Source of the DNA: Gracilaria vermiculophylla
Lineage: Eukaryota; Rhodophyta; Florideophyceae; Gracilariales; Gracilariaceae
Assembly (NCBI GenBank): GCA_019155205.2
Contig: JAHNZQ020003146.1
Location: forward strand, 1,722,095 to 1,786,094
Reading direction: 5' to 3'
DNA: 64,000 nucleotides
Of this stretch, positions 53,600-64,000 are shown in pieces; within the stretch, counting starts at the first letter, position 1, and each line of letters opens with the position of its first letter. Below the pieces are notes generated by a model. That model was not told where the DNA came from and made no database searches. It saw only the letters and a program-made list of their open reading frames with translations. The position numbers and the translations under genes were made by a program.

Positions 53600-55946
53600 T
53601 GCAGGGCCTGGACCTACTTGACCCGGCTGCGTCTCTTCCTTCTTGGCGTATCCCGTCTGTTCTGCCGCGCCAGTAGGCGGCGTGGGCTTCCGCGCATTCA
53701 AGCATCTCGTGTGCGGCGCAGGCTTGCGATCTCCGTGACCGGAGCGTGGGTCGGTCAGGATTTGACACTGACTCCTTCAAGGCGCTTGAGGCTCCGATTT
53801 CTTCGCTGGTTCTAGTTTGGGGAACACCCGATTCCTCGCGTCCGTTCGATCTGTCTCCAGAAAGGTATATCGTCTCATAATCTTCTCTTTTGCGCCCCCG
53901 TCGGCCTCCACTGGATATTAATGTACGCCCCGCCGTGGTGCCACATACCTCGCCTGCCTCCGGTCGTCCGTCCTCTCCAAGAATTGCACGATGACGCCTT
54001 GACGTGGCTCCCTTCCCGGTCGGGCGTATATCCGCGGGACGCTCCTCTAGTGGCGTCAGAGCACTCTCCTCAGATACTACGACGCATTCGGTCGCCATCA
54101 CTCCATCTTCCTTAACCTTCGGTATGTCCTCCTCAACTCCGGCGCCTACGTCTCCATCCAATCCTGAGGTGTATCACACCTCGAACAGTGCACCATTCCG
54201 CCCAGGGGAGCACTTCGACCATTGTGCCACGCGGGACTTCGTTCCGTTCCACGACAAGCGCATAAGTCTCCCGTGCCCCGTAGAGGACTACATCCACCAC
54301 TTCGGACCGTACCTTCAGACGATGGGATTCCTTGCCGTACCGAAGATTGCGTGGAACGACCAGAAGCGGAACCGGGTAGACACCTATTTCGCTCACTGGC
54401 TCCACACTACGGTGCACGGTGACAAAGCTCTAACCACGATGGGACACTGCGATACTCCTTATCTCAGGTGCGCTGAAGAAGGCGAGGTCTAGGCGCGACT
54501 TCAGGTACTGCTTCACAAGGAGAGCCCGCATCAAAGCGCGGGGCGACCCGGAAGCATTGCCTATGGACACTCTGCACTCGCAGTTTTGCCCTTCGACCCC
54601 TCATACGACCGCCTCTACTGGCTCAACCAGAATCGATGGGGGACGCACCTTGCGGATTATACCCAAGTACATACCGCCTTCGGGTACTTCTATGGTTTGC
54701 ATGAAACGGAATTCCATGACATGCCTTCCGGGCAACATCCGAAGTACTACCTGAAGGTGAATGACTCTTGGAGTTACCAATGGGTATCCCCGCACCTCTG
54801 CGTGGCGACGCCCTTTTTTTTGCGTACCACATCCCAGAGGTTCTAGACCACCATGACTCCCTAGGGCGTTTCGTCATGTTGATCGCCTCGAAAGAATTTG
54901 CAGGCGCCCCCCTGATGGAGTATCTCCAAGGAGCGGACGAAAGCGTCACGTTTTTTACTCAGTGCCGCGGCGGTCATCTCTACTGGGATTTTTCGTATCA
55001 GCAGACCGCCGGACGTCCGCTCCCCTTTTCGGCGTCACGTATCCGGGTCCTGCGCTCCTTTGGCATTCAGAACCTTATCAAGAGCACCACATGGAATGCG
55101 TCCGAGGCGTAGACGCTGCTGGATTACAACCTGCAGGTGGCGTGGAACGATACGCGGGGCTTCCTTTCGTACGATTACGGCGAAGATAAGTTGCACCCCA
55201 TCGTGAGGAGTCCCAATGGAGACGATGACGAGCGAGGCTACCCTACCGTTCCCCGTCCGGCCCTTTCTCGGGTTACTCAGGTGCCACGGCTCCGAGTACC
55301 CGACTATGACCCCTTGATGGAGAACCCGGCGCATCATACGCCCCTTCGGATACCGGCTCGGTTCCAGGATATGGGTGCGCCTCCTGAGGTGATCACGCAG
55401 CGGCCCGCCGCAATGCCGGATGCTTCCGCAACGGTAGCCGCCGTGTCTCCTATGGATGAGGACGAGATTGCTCCTGTCACGGTACATTCGGCCCCGGTGG
55501 TGCAATCCCGACTGAGGAGCGTCCCTGCGCCTGTTCTTCAGCCTCGCCTGCAAAGCGTTCCAGTTCCCGCACCGCCGTCACCTCCGGTGTCAACGACTCC
55601 GTCCCTAGCTATGCCAACATCCACGGCCGAGCATGCACTGTCGCATCTGGAAGCCCCTGTCTCGGGTGGTCCGCCGTCCTCTGCTCCTTCCGTGGGGTTT
55701 GTTGCGCCGGCATTGAAGGAGGCCGCTTCGGGTGCACCTTTTGGCGGATTATCCTCTGAGGCTCTGGGTGCTGCCTTCCAGGAGTTGGTGTAGTCGTTTC
55801 TGGTGACGGGCCGTCCTGTTCCGGCTTCTCCTGTAGAGGCTTTGCGCGAGGAGCGTGCCTCGGTCTTAGAATTCTACAAGGCTCGGGCGGACCGAGGCTC
55901 GATGGCGGCCATCAAGGAAAGCCTGTCAGAGTTCTTCCAGAGCTAA
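53600..55946 (+). pseudogene. Chromovirus A3 antisense ORF (aORF), nearly full length
   Basis: On the strand opposite pol, between chromodomain and 3' LTR, lies about 2.3 kb of coding-like sequence. Blocks in order: SCAAQACDL; YHTSNSAPFRPGEHFDHC; VEDYIHHFGPYLQTMGFLAV; RNRVDTYFAHWLHTTVHGDK; WLNQNRWGTHLADYTQVHTA; GYFYGLHETEFHDMPSG; FFTQCRGGHLYWDFSYQQTA; VAWNDTRGFLSYDYGEDK; a long Pro/Ala/Ser-rich linker (55,230-55,690); and a helical tail EALGAAFQELV, RPVPASPVEAL, SMAAIKESLSEFFQS. Frameshifts near 54,000 and 54,800 and stops at 54,490, 55,110 and 55,791 break it. No membrane helix or known domain is seen. A2 has a deleted copy and family B a diverged one. Confidence 0.68.
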
Positions 55947-56199
55947 GCACTCACGGCAGAAGCACACCTCGAAACGGAGTGTACGACGCAATTCGGTGAC
56001 CTGTAGGTGATAGATCCCTGGCGATGGGAGTGAGTTTCCGGTAGCAGCGGAATGAAAGATCCTTCAGTTGGGGCAGGAGCTCCATGAACGGTAGTTGCAA
56101 TATGAGTTGGCCGTACCCACGCACTCAGCGACACGACGTGCCGCCGCGGAAGCGTGCGAAAATTGAGCAACGGCAGCCTGGAGGCTAAAAAGAGAACCC

Positions 56200-57560
56200 C
56201 AGGTTGGGGATAGACTGTGGAGCCGAAAAACAACTCCGATTGGGGGCCCCCTCACCTTTTCTCAAACGGAAGCCCCTATATAAAGAGGCGTTTCCGCACC
56301 AGATTGGCGTGGTACCTTCTATTAAAGTTCTCCGTGATGTGTTGCGAAGGTTCTTCTGTGTCGTTTTCTTGAGGTGTACCCATACCAGCGGACGCGGTAC
56401 AGTATACATGCAGGGGTTTGTCGGTGGGAGACTATGTGCTCCACCGTGAAGAGTATATCACCTTCAGGGGTCATGATGGCGTCTGGAGCCTCCAGCAATG
56501 TTTGACCGAGAGGGGTGATGAGGTCTCCAGTATCCAGCGGTGTCGTGATCCCTGAGGTGGTTGGATCAGGACGTTTCGCGCGTGGTCCTTGAGGTAGGCT
56601 GCCGGGAATTTCTGAAGGGCTGGGCGTCGGGACATTCGTTACCCTATCATGAGAGACGACGTGTCTTAGCCCGTTTATCTCAATGGCGAAAGTGTCTCAA
56701 TAGGTGGCCAGGACTTTTCAAGGCCCTGAGGAGGTCAGGGCTAGCTTGTGCGTGACATCCGGGGGTTCGTCTGTTTCCCAGTTTTGTCGAGAAAAATCTC
56801 CTCGCCTTCCCTCAAGTGAGGGCCTTCCTTCACCTTCCAGTCGAAGTTCTGTGTATATCTCCTCTGCCAGGCGTTGAGTCTCTTCTTTGCCAGGGAGAAT
56901 GCGTCCTCATAACGCCTAAGGATGAAGCGTTTGGTTTGCGCCGTTGTTGGTGCCTTGGGCCCATCCGCACTGTGCGCCGTGGTGCGTGCCGCAATGATGG
57001 CACTTGACGGAATGCACGAGAGCACCAGATTGAAAGGAGCAGTCCCCTTGGAGCGGTACACCTGCAGGTTGTATGCATACGTGAGGGGGCCCACATATGC
57101 GTCCCAATCCTTCTGGTGGTCCGCGACGTAGTGCTTCAGCCTCGAGGCGATGGTTTTGTTGAATCTCTTCGCTTGTACGTTCGTCTGGGGGCTATAAGCA
57201 GTTGCAAAACTGTTTCATACCGAGCATTATGGAGACGGCAATGAAGAGCTTCGTCGCGAACTGGGGGCCATTTTCCGTGAGGAGCTACAACGGTATCCCA
57301 TATGGATAAATCTGGTGCTCCAGAAAGGCGTCGGCAATCACTGCTGCAGTGGTGCTCCGAGAGGGGATGGCACGTCTGATCCTCGAGAAACGATCAGTGA
57401 TCACGAGAATAAATCGGTACCCGCGCTCCGTTTTAGGGTGAGGGCCCAAGATGTCCATGGCCACGAACTCCAAAGGTCCTGAAGGTGGAAACATTGTAAG
57501 CGGCGTCCGGTGTTTCCGTATATTTCCCTTAGCATCGGCGCAGGAATAACAATCTGCCAC
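56200..57560 (-). pseudogene. Chromovirus A3 integrase and chromodomain (broken)
   Basis: Minus-strand blocks match A2: CYSCADAKGN and RKHRTPLTMFPPSGPLEFVA, MDILGPHPKTERGYRFILVI, TDRFSRIRRAI with the first catalytic Asp, then YAYNLQVYRSKGTAPFNLVL and EDAFSLAKKRLNAWQRRY. Near 56,440-56,300 the frame reads EHIVSHRQTPACILYRVRWYG-like text, the chromodomain, split by a frame change. Between 57,285 and 57,094 the second half of the core is frameshifted. Confidence 0.83.
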
Positions 57561-59381
57561 CGTTTGGAAGGCGTTTTTTAGCCATGTTCAGCCAAAAGAA
57601 CTCCCTCCGCGTGGTGAAATACTTCCACGATCCACCGGGGTGCCCAGCGAGGCGAGGATAGTGCGAGATGTACAGCACTCTCGCCCGTAGTTTCGTCGGG
57701 ACCATCTTTTGAAGAGCTCCATCCAGGGGATCGCGGCGTACAATCAAGGCGTCCCGATCGACATCGAATGACGATGTTATACTCCCCGCAATGGCAAGAC
57801 ACTCTTTGCAGTACGCAGCCGTACTTTGCTGCTTCAGGAATTTTGCTACGGTAATGGGAAGAACTTCTTTCTCCTCCTCAACAAGAGCCATCACCTCAGG
57901 GAGCCCACTGTAACTTCCTCCATGTTCACAGTATTCCAAGCATTTTCCATCGGATCCTTCTTTCGCCTCGGCGTCTTGGATGACGAGACACAGGATGGTC
58001 TCCTTCACGGGTGTTTTATCTTCGCCCTCGGTGGAGATTCGCAAGAGCGCGTCCGCTGCCTAGCTTTTTATGCCAAGACGGTGGACGATGTCATACGCGA
58101 ACTCCAGGAGGCGTATTCTTCACCTTTCTAAGCAGCCGGAAGCATCCGTCAAAGACAGTATCCACTTCAGTGGCGCGTGGTCCGTTCTTAAGGTGAAACG
58201 CGAGCCTTGCAGGTATGGGCGTATAAGCAAAACCGCCCACACGATGGCGAGAGATTCGCGCTCCGAGGTGGAATAATTCCGTTCCGTAGGTGTGAGGCTG
58301 CACCTCTAGTATCCGATAGGTTGAAGTCCACCTTCAGATTGTTCCTGTAGTAGGGCGCACCCGACCTGGTATTTACAGGCGTCTCTGACCAGAACCATAC
58401 GGCCGTGCCGCTTCGGAAGTACCAAGATCGGTTGCTCTAATAGTCTCCTCTTCAGGGTGTTAAAGGCTTCAAAATCTTCGTGCGTCAAGAAACCCAATTG
58501 CGGCGGCTTGTATTTCTCCAAGAGGAGATTTAATGGCACCGCGATACGGGATGAATCCGGGAAACACCTCTGGAAGACATTGCACAACCCCAAGAAGGAG
58601 CGGAGCTCCGTCTGGTTTGTTGGAGGGTGAGATTACTTTATGGCGTCCTGGGTTTTTGTGTAAACCTGTAGACGGCCCGGAAGCACAATGGGCCCCAGGT
58701 AATTTTCCTATGACTTGAAATAGAAACATTTCTCCAGCTTCAAGAAGAGTCTAGCATCCTTTAGGAGTTGGAGCACGTGCTTCACATACATGAAGTGCTT
58801 CTCCACGCTGCGGGAGTATATGATGACATTCTCAAGACGTATTGCCACTTCACCTTTTACAGGATTATGTCCACCGCTCTTTGAAACGTAGTGGGTGCAT
58901 TATTCAATCCAAATGCCGCCCTTAGGAATCTGAAAATCCCTTAGTGCCAGGAGCATGTTGTCTCATCCTTGCCGGAGTCATCCATCTCAGTTTGCCAGTA
59001 GCCGCTGTTGGCATCCGGTGTGGAGAAGACGTACGCATCGCCTAAGGAGTCGATACATTCATCCATACGGGGTATAGGGTACGAATCGCGTACAATCACC
59101 TCGTTGAGGCGACTATAGTTAATACAGAACCTCAAGGAGACATAGTTTTTCTTCACAAACACCACCGGGAAGACCCATTCGGAATTGGAAGGCTCGATAA
59201 CGGCCGTCTCCAGCATCCGCTGGACCTCATCGCGTTCGAAATCGAGCGCATGGGGTCCGGCCCTCCTCAATAGTTGATGCACCGGTTTCGTATTAGGTTT
59301 GTGCTGGATCCTGTGCTTCGCCAGACTGACCTGACCCAGGTGACAAGACCACATTTCCTTAAAGTGGAATAGTATCTCCAC
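57561..59381 (-). pseudogene. Chromovirus A3 reverse transcriptase and RNase H (broken)
   Basis: The minus frame at 59,381-58,941 reads EILFHFKEMWSCHLGQVSLA, ALDFERDEVQRMLETAVIEP, SLRFCINYSRLNEVIVRDSY, PIPRMDECIDSLGDAYVFST and PDANSGYWQTEMDD. The catalytic box near 58,830 is missing: the sequence runs from QYVL directly to NVIIYS, lacking the YIDD codons. The connection at 58,593-58,306 carries CNVFQRCFPDSSRIAVPLNL and FEAFNTLKRRL, and 58,390-58,020 is RNase H. Frameshifts separate each part. Confidence 0.85.
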
Positions 59382-60288
59382 TATCCTATGGCGATACCCT
59401 TCAAAATCTTCGCCACTTTAAAGATTCTCCTTCCAGGTGGCAGGATTCTCTTTCTCTGGAGCCGTTGAAGTCGCCTCAGTCTCCATGGTGGCGATTACAT
59501 CGCGGTCCTCGAGGTCATTCACACGAGAAAGATGACCTAATCCTGCAGGGGTGGGTAGTGCCAATCCAACGACAGTTCCTTTCTGGAGTCGTAACGGCAA
59601 CTTCTACATGTTGGCGAGCACAACCCTAAAGGAAATGTTTGGTACTATTTCCGTATCACCGTACGTCATCATGTAGTGCTGCTTCGTCGTCCGGTGTGGC
59701 CTCCCCTGTAGAAATGGAAAGCCAGACGCAGAGGTCTGCACCAAGACTTTGGCCTCACTCTTCGCAGGTATTTCGATGCTTTTAACCACCCGGAGCTTAT
59801 TCGACTACTTTTTCCTTTGAAAGATTACCCACGTGTCGCGTGTTGGCGTCCGGACCTGGAAATGCGGACACGATACCTACAGGGGCGGCGTCGTGAAACG
59901 TCACCTCCCGCAGTCGTGGGCATAATGCACTTACATACCGATCCACAAAGGAAGTGCCCAATATGCATTGTGTTGCCAGTCTCGTCGCCACGAGGAACCA
60001 CATCCTCACCTGTTAGGAGCCCTACCGGAGGTACGGGGGGATTGCGCCGAGGGTGGTCAATGCTCGACGCGACGCATTGCGCACCGTAGGGAGCTTGGCA
60101 GTCCTCAAGGAGCCGAGAGCAGACCGCGAGAGCACGTCGGCGTGCACCACATTGGGGCCAGCTCCGGTATCGTGTATAGCGCGCACCGTGATGAAGGCGA
60201 GCGGGGAACACTCGATAGAGGTGAACACTTTGTAATTCTTACGGCGGAGCGTGCAAACAGATTCCTCAAAGGCGTCATATGGATCCAT
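59382..60288 (-). pseudogene. Chromovirus A3 protease and linker (broken)
   Basis: Starts MDPYDAFEESVCTLRRKNYK at 60,288 and reads AIHDTGAGPNVVHADVLSRS, the aspartic protease active site (DTGA), at residues 38-57. Later blocks in other frames: LGTSFVDRYVSALCPRL at about 59,960, LVQTSASGFPFLQGRPH at about 59,720, and LRLQKGTVVGLALPTPAGLG at about 59,590. The first 88 codons are open; then the frame is lost. Confidence 0.83.
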
Positions 60289-60290
60289 AG

Positions 60291-63200
60291 AGTGATCTTC
60301 GAACTTTCATTCTTTATTTCATCAGCTATTCAAAATGGCCCAGTGGTTGAAAAATGACACATCCCGGCCCTTTTACCTTATTGGAAGACCCAGGAACAAA
60401 AGATCTACACATTCACATTGGTAATTTCTACATTAATTACCCTACATACCAATTCCCCGTTTATCCCCAAAACATCAATCTCTATTGATTTCCGTTAATA
60501 ATATCTGTTTGAATTTCATGCTCCATACAAATGCATGCACTGAAGTTCTTCATATTTACGGTCATCTAGACCCCTGACGAAAAGTGTACATACATTCTAA
60601 CTTTGTGAACTGCATACATCATGTACTTGCTGAGTTCGGTATTGTTTTTTATAAATGACTAGTAACCATTTATGCCGGCCAATAACTCAGTTACCTATCG
60701 TTCTGAAAGAAAACTGCTTCGGAGAACACATTTGAATTACATCCATCATCTTTTAGAAAGGAGAAAGGGAGCCTATTTAAAATTTCTTTAACTACGACAA
60801 CGGTACATAAGGGACTGACCCTTCTCATAATCCATTTTGATTTTAGGTACATATATTATCAAGGGAATACGGTAATTTCAATTGGTGTGTACTTTCGAAA
60901 GTACCCTCTAGCCTTTCGAGCAGGTGTCAGAATTCTTCCGCACTCTACTATTCTGCGCAAAACTATTGGCCACTTCCCCGTCATGGCTAACATTTTAGCG
61001 TCGATGTTTGTACGTACGGAAGCCGGGCATTTGGCATAAAAACCATGCATTATTCTTTATTAATTTTACGCGTTGTTTATATTTGGGCCGTGAGCGGCCT
61101 TTCGCATTTTCAATTTCCATGGTAGCGAGCTTCGTTTTCTCTCTCCAGTAGAAGAATTACTCTCATATAAAAAGTCCATGAAAGCTGCTCTCATATAAAG
61201 AGACAATATAAGCTGATTTAAACCTTACGCAACTTCTCTAAGTCTTCGCAACGTCATATTAGCTGGGTTTCATCACTTCGGACTGTATATTGCACTTCAA
61301 ACCATTAATAAATCTAGTCTTTTTCTAACTCACACTCATATCAGGGATAGTTGCGAAAATGTCACGAAGCCAGAAAAATATTAGCATACTGAAGATGTTT
61401 TCTTCACCACGCACAGTGTATCTCTCGCTCTTTTCCCATGGTTTTCTAACAAAAACTCTTTTTGAATATCCGCGACGAACTGTTGCTAGGTTTTTGGTTC
61501 AACCGGACCTTTCATCATCGTATTCCTTCAAAACGCAGCAGTAAAATTGAGAAGAGATGAAGAATACGTTAATTTATTTCCATCTTTAAAGACTAGATTG
61601 CTTCGAAGTTGTACGAAGGAAAAGTTTCGTTCAACATTGTACAAAATTCTAGCGAAAGCTAGAGAATCAGATAATCCTAAATTATTTTCTTGTTTGATTG
61701 TATCGCCATAGAACTACGGTTACCAAAAACTCCTGGTACTTCTGGTTTCGCAATATCACGATGACTATTGTTCATGTTTATAGTAAACAAAAGCGGGAGA
61801 CTTCAAATGCAACAATGATGCAGTTTCCAGTAGCGTCTAAAACTGATAGCTCGACCTGTCACTCCGACTAAAATCAGAGGTCGTTAGAACCCGCAATGTT
61901 AAAGACTTCGCCCGATTTAGGTACGAGGTCAGCACAAAAAACCTTGAATTCATCGTCCGCCTTCTCCTAAAATAGCGGGAGAGGGCAGTTTTGAATGCTG
62001 CAGCGATACAGGGCCCATCTGTCAAGCCCGACATGTAACTTACTGATCCTCCGCTTTTACTTCACCGCGCTAATAGTAAGAAATTGGGAATCCTGGCCTT
62101 TCTTATGTTCCAACAAAAATGAGTTTTACTCTTGCTGCAAGCTCCCGCTTACACATAGGTTGCACGCTAGACGTACAAGACTTTGTTTCCGCCATCCTAT
62201 GAAAGTCTCGTCTAGTGCTAAAATTCTGAACTTTCTTTCTTTGGGTTTATAATAAGTCAAATCTAGTACAAACATTAGGTCTATCGAGCTATATCATTTA
62301 ATGAAAATAATATTATGTACGTTATTTTGACTTACAGTCGTTCCCAGTCAAAGTTTCATTATTCATTTGCTGATCTTCTTTGAACTATCACATTCAGCAA
62401 CATGTCGAAAAAAGAACGGTCATGAAGTGCCACGAATTAGAGTATGTACTTCTCTTTGTTTTCAAAGTAGATGAGTGCAACGCAAAAAGCATTTAATAAA
62501 CTTTAATTTAAACAGGTCACCTCTCTCCACCGCTATGGCCAAAATGTACGCTACCAAAGTGCGTCTTGTCGAATTTTTTTTTAATGATTCCTATGTTTGG
62601 CAGGGCTGTTCGTTAGTGCGCTTTGCAAACGTTAAATACAAGAACACTAATGTGCGCCTTCGCTAATAGACCTTAACAAAATAACAAATAAACCCAGCCA
62701 TATGTGGAGCAAACTGTGTTATTTCACCGTTAGAAAACATCGACGATCCGTGCGTTCTTTTAAACCGTTCGAATGCTACCAGCCATCGCTTTATATAAAA
62801 GCCTACGTCATGCGTTATCCTGTTTAAAAAGAATGTTACAATAGTCCAGTTCACTAATGTAAATGCCTTCAATACTGAAGCAAAAAATATTCAAATTATT
62901 TCTCTTTATGAAATTTAAAGACATTCTTGCACGGCGTGTGGCGATACTTTCGTAACAAAGTAAGGTTTTTGAATGTTTGCATAACATTGAAATGTGCATA
63001 GACTTCACAATATAGAAGACCACAAACCCACAGGTTGATATATGTGGCACAGTACAATTGCAGTGATCAAAGTGTAGTTTTGAATTTGTTAGACTTAAAT
63101 AGTGCGCTCGCGGTATTAAGTATAACGCTAAGTTCTCTTTAAAGGCTGAGTCCAGTTTTCTTTTCACTGAGTTTTGGCCGGGCCATTTCTTCTCATTCAC

Positions 63201-63341
63201 ATCGTTCTCAACATTTCATCAATTTTTTCGTCTGTTTGTTATATAATTATTTTCCGTAGCCAGGTCTCTGGTATTCATCTCAGCGTCGTCCCTGCACTTA
63301 GACTGGCCTTGGCGCTTAACATACCAAGCAGTTGAGGTCGA
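60291..63341. other. AT-rich stretch without recognisable genes
   Basis: Three kilobases of mostly AT-rich sequence with only short open stretches (up to 130 codons at 63,200-62,808 minus) that show no family resemblance. No terminal repeats, LTR or tRNA were recognised. The boundary with A3 at 60,290 is abrupt. Confidence 0.5.
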
Positions 63342-63984
63342 GTGTATGCTAGGGTTTGCTTTAATTTTCAAGTGGTGCATGGGGTTATTCAAGAGCTCCC
63401 GCTGCCGACGGCCGTCGAATACGGCAAGTCGTTATGGGGCTTGGCAGATAAAGTCATTGTTCTGCGTCGGATAGCACTTGAAGCTATTCTGAAATTCTGT
63501 CACTCACATAGATTTCATTTGAAAATGAGGTGGCTAGAAGTGTGGCATAGTATGGCCTGAGTGTCTCTAGAACTGCAGCAGTTAGGCGATCGTTTAGGAG
63601 TATTTGAAGTCGCTCACGACCTCTTCTGGTATTGCGTGCAAAAACGGACGAATGGTTGTCTTCTTCATAGTGCAAGCGTCAGCGAGTTCTTCGAGCTAGA
63701 ACTCGATTATGCGAAACCCCAACTCAGCATTCGACCAAAGCGACCTGGAGGACGCAAAAAATCCGGACCCGTTCCCCCATCCTCACGAACTTCCCAGGAA
63801 AGGATTGCGCCATATCTCCCGGATAGCGAACAAGCACGAGAAATGACGTAAGCATACGCCGCCTTTAGTAGGGACCCAGAAGCACTGCTTCGTCTCTTAC
63901 GTCCACTTTCAAAGCTAGCACGATCTAGAGGCTCACTTCAGTTCTCGCATATATCCTTTTGTGGCGCGCCACCACTCATGTGCT
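63342..63984 (+). pseudogene. Unidentified decayed coding frame near right edge
   Basis: One frame stays protein-like for over 200 codons with only a TGA at 63,558 and a TAA at 63,849: VVHGVIQELPLPTAVEYGKS, LWGLADKVIVLRRIALEAIL, HDLFWYCVQKRTNGCLL, SEFFELELDYAKPQLSIRPK, then RDPEALLRLLRPLSKLARSR. It may be the edge of another mobile element or a host pseudogene continuing beyond the window. I do not recognise it. Confidence 0.4.
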
Positions 63985-64000
63985 AAAACGGACATCCGCT

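Larger units (their letters stand above)
52850..60290 (-). mobile_element. Ty3/gypsy chromovirus family A, copy A3 (5'-truncated, minus strand)
   Basis: From right to left on the minus strand: protease, reverse transcriptase, RNase H, integrase, chromodomain, then the antisense ORF (plus strand), polypurine tract and 3' LTR. Gag and the 5' LTR are absent. Homology to A2 ends at the start codon of the protease ORF (60,288). It is inserted in the partner gene of H2b. All pol parts are broken. Confidence 0.9.

Noticed and set aside
53583..54161. 192-codon minus-strand open frame opposite the start of the A3 aORF
   Set aside because: It matches A2 only where nucleotide identity is high anyway, has no family B counterpart that I could see, and lacks a recognisable domain. 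Kept as a caveat to the aORF N-terminus.

Overview
This window looks like nuclear DNA of a photosynthetic eukaryote. It has a small cluster of ordinary eukaryotic genes (AP-3 adaptor small subunit, MAGE/NSE3-type SMC5/6 subunit, mitochondrial ATPase inhibitor) and two proteins with plastid-type N-termini, one a BASS-family transporter. Most of these genes are uninterrupted; only two short ones seem to have introns. Around them lie deeply nested transposons. Intron-poor gene islands between repeat blocks fit a florideophyte red alga such as Chondrus, but that is an inference.

Layout: 1-3693 is a minus-strand Ty3/gypsy chromovirus (family A, copy A1) running off the left edge and ending in its LTR. 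5474-8205 is a PIF/Harbinger-like transposon (H2a) with a broken transposase and an intact partner gene. 8206-18935 is an older, diverged minus-strand chromovirus (family B), split inside its reverse transcriptase by a second Harbinger element (H1, 12536-15434) with a clean TAA target duplication. 18936-27879 is chromovirus A2 with both LTRs. 27880-32356 is mostly unassigned sequence plus Tc1/mariner remains. 32645-42799 is the host gene island. 43490-44490 is another Tc1-like ruin. 44725-60290 is a stack: a second H2 copy (H2b) carries a Tc1 insertion, a 4.7-kb insertion encoding a transposase-like domain and a YqaJ-type nuclease in one reading frame (element X), and then chromovirus A3. 60291-64000 is mostly AT-rich, with one decayed reading frame at the right edge.

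The most interesting signal is an extra reading frame antisense to pol, between the chromodomain and the 3' LTR of the chromoviruses. It is nearly complete in A3 and internally deleted in A2. A diverged but recognisable homologue lies at the same place in family B, which argues it is a real retrotransposon gene. Element X, pairing a DDE-like domain with a lambda-exonuclease-like nuclease, is second.

Every mobile element except the H2a partner gene is visibly broken. All three chromovirus reverse transcriptases have lost the catalytic YxDD box, each in a different way. The host genes look intact and are mostly arranged in convergent pairs: ATPase inhibitor with a small mitochondrial-type protein, the large helical protein with AP-3 sigma, and the BASS transporter with a plastid membrane protein.
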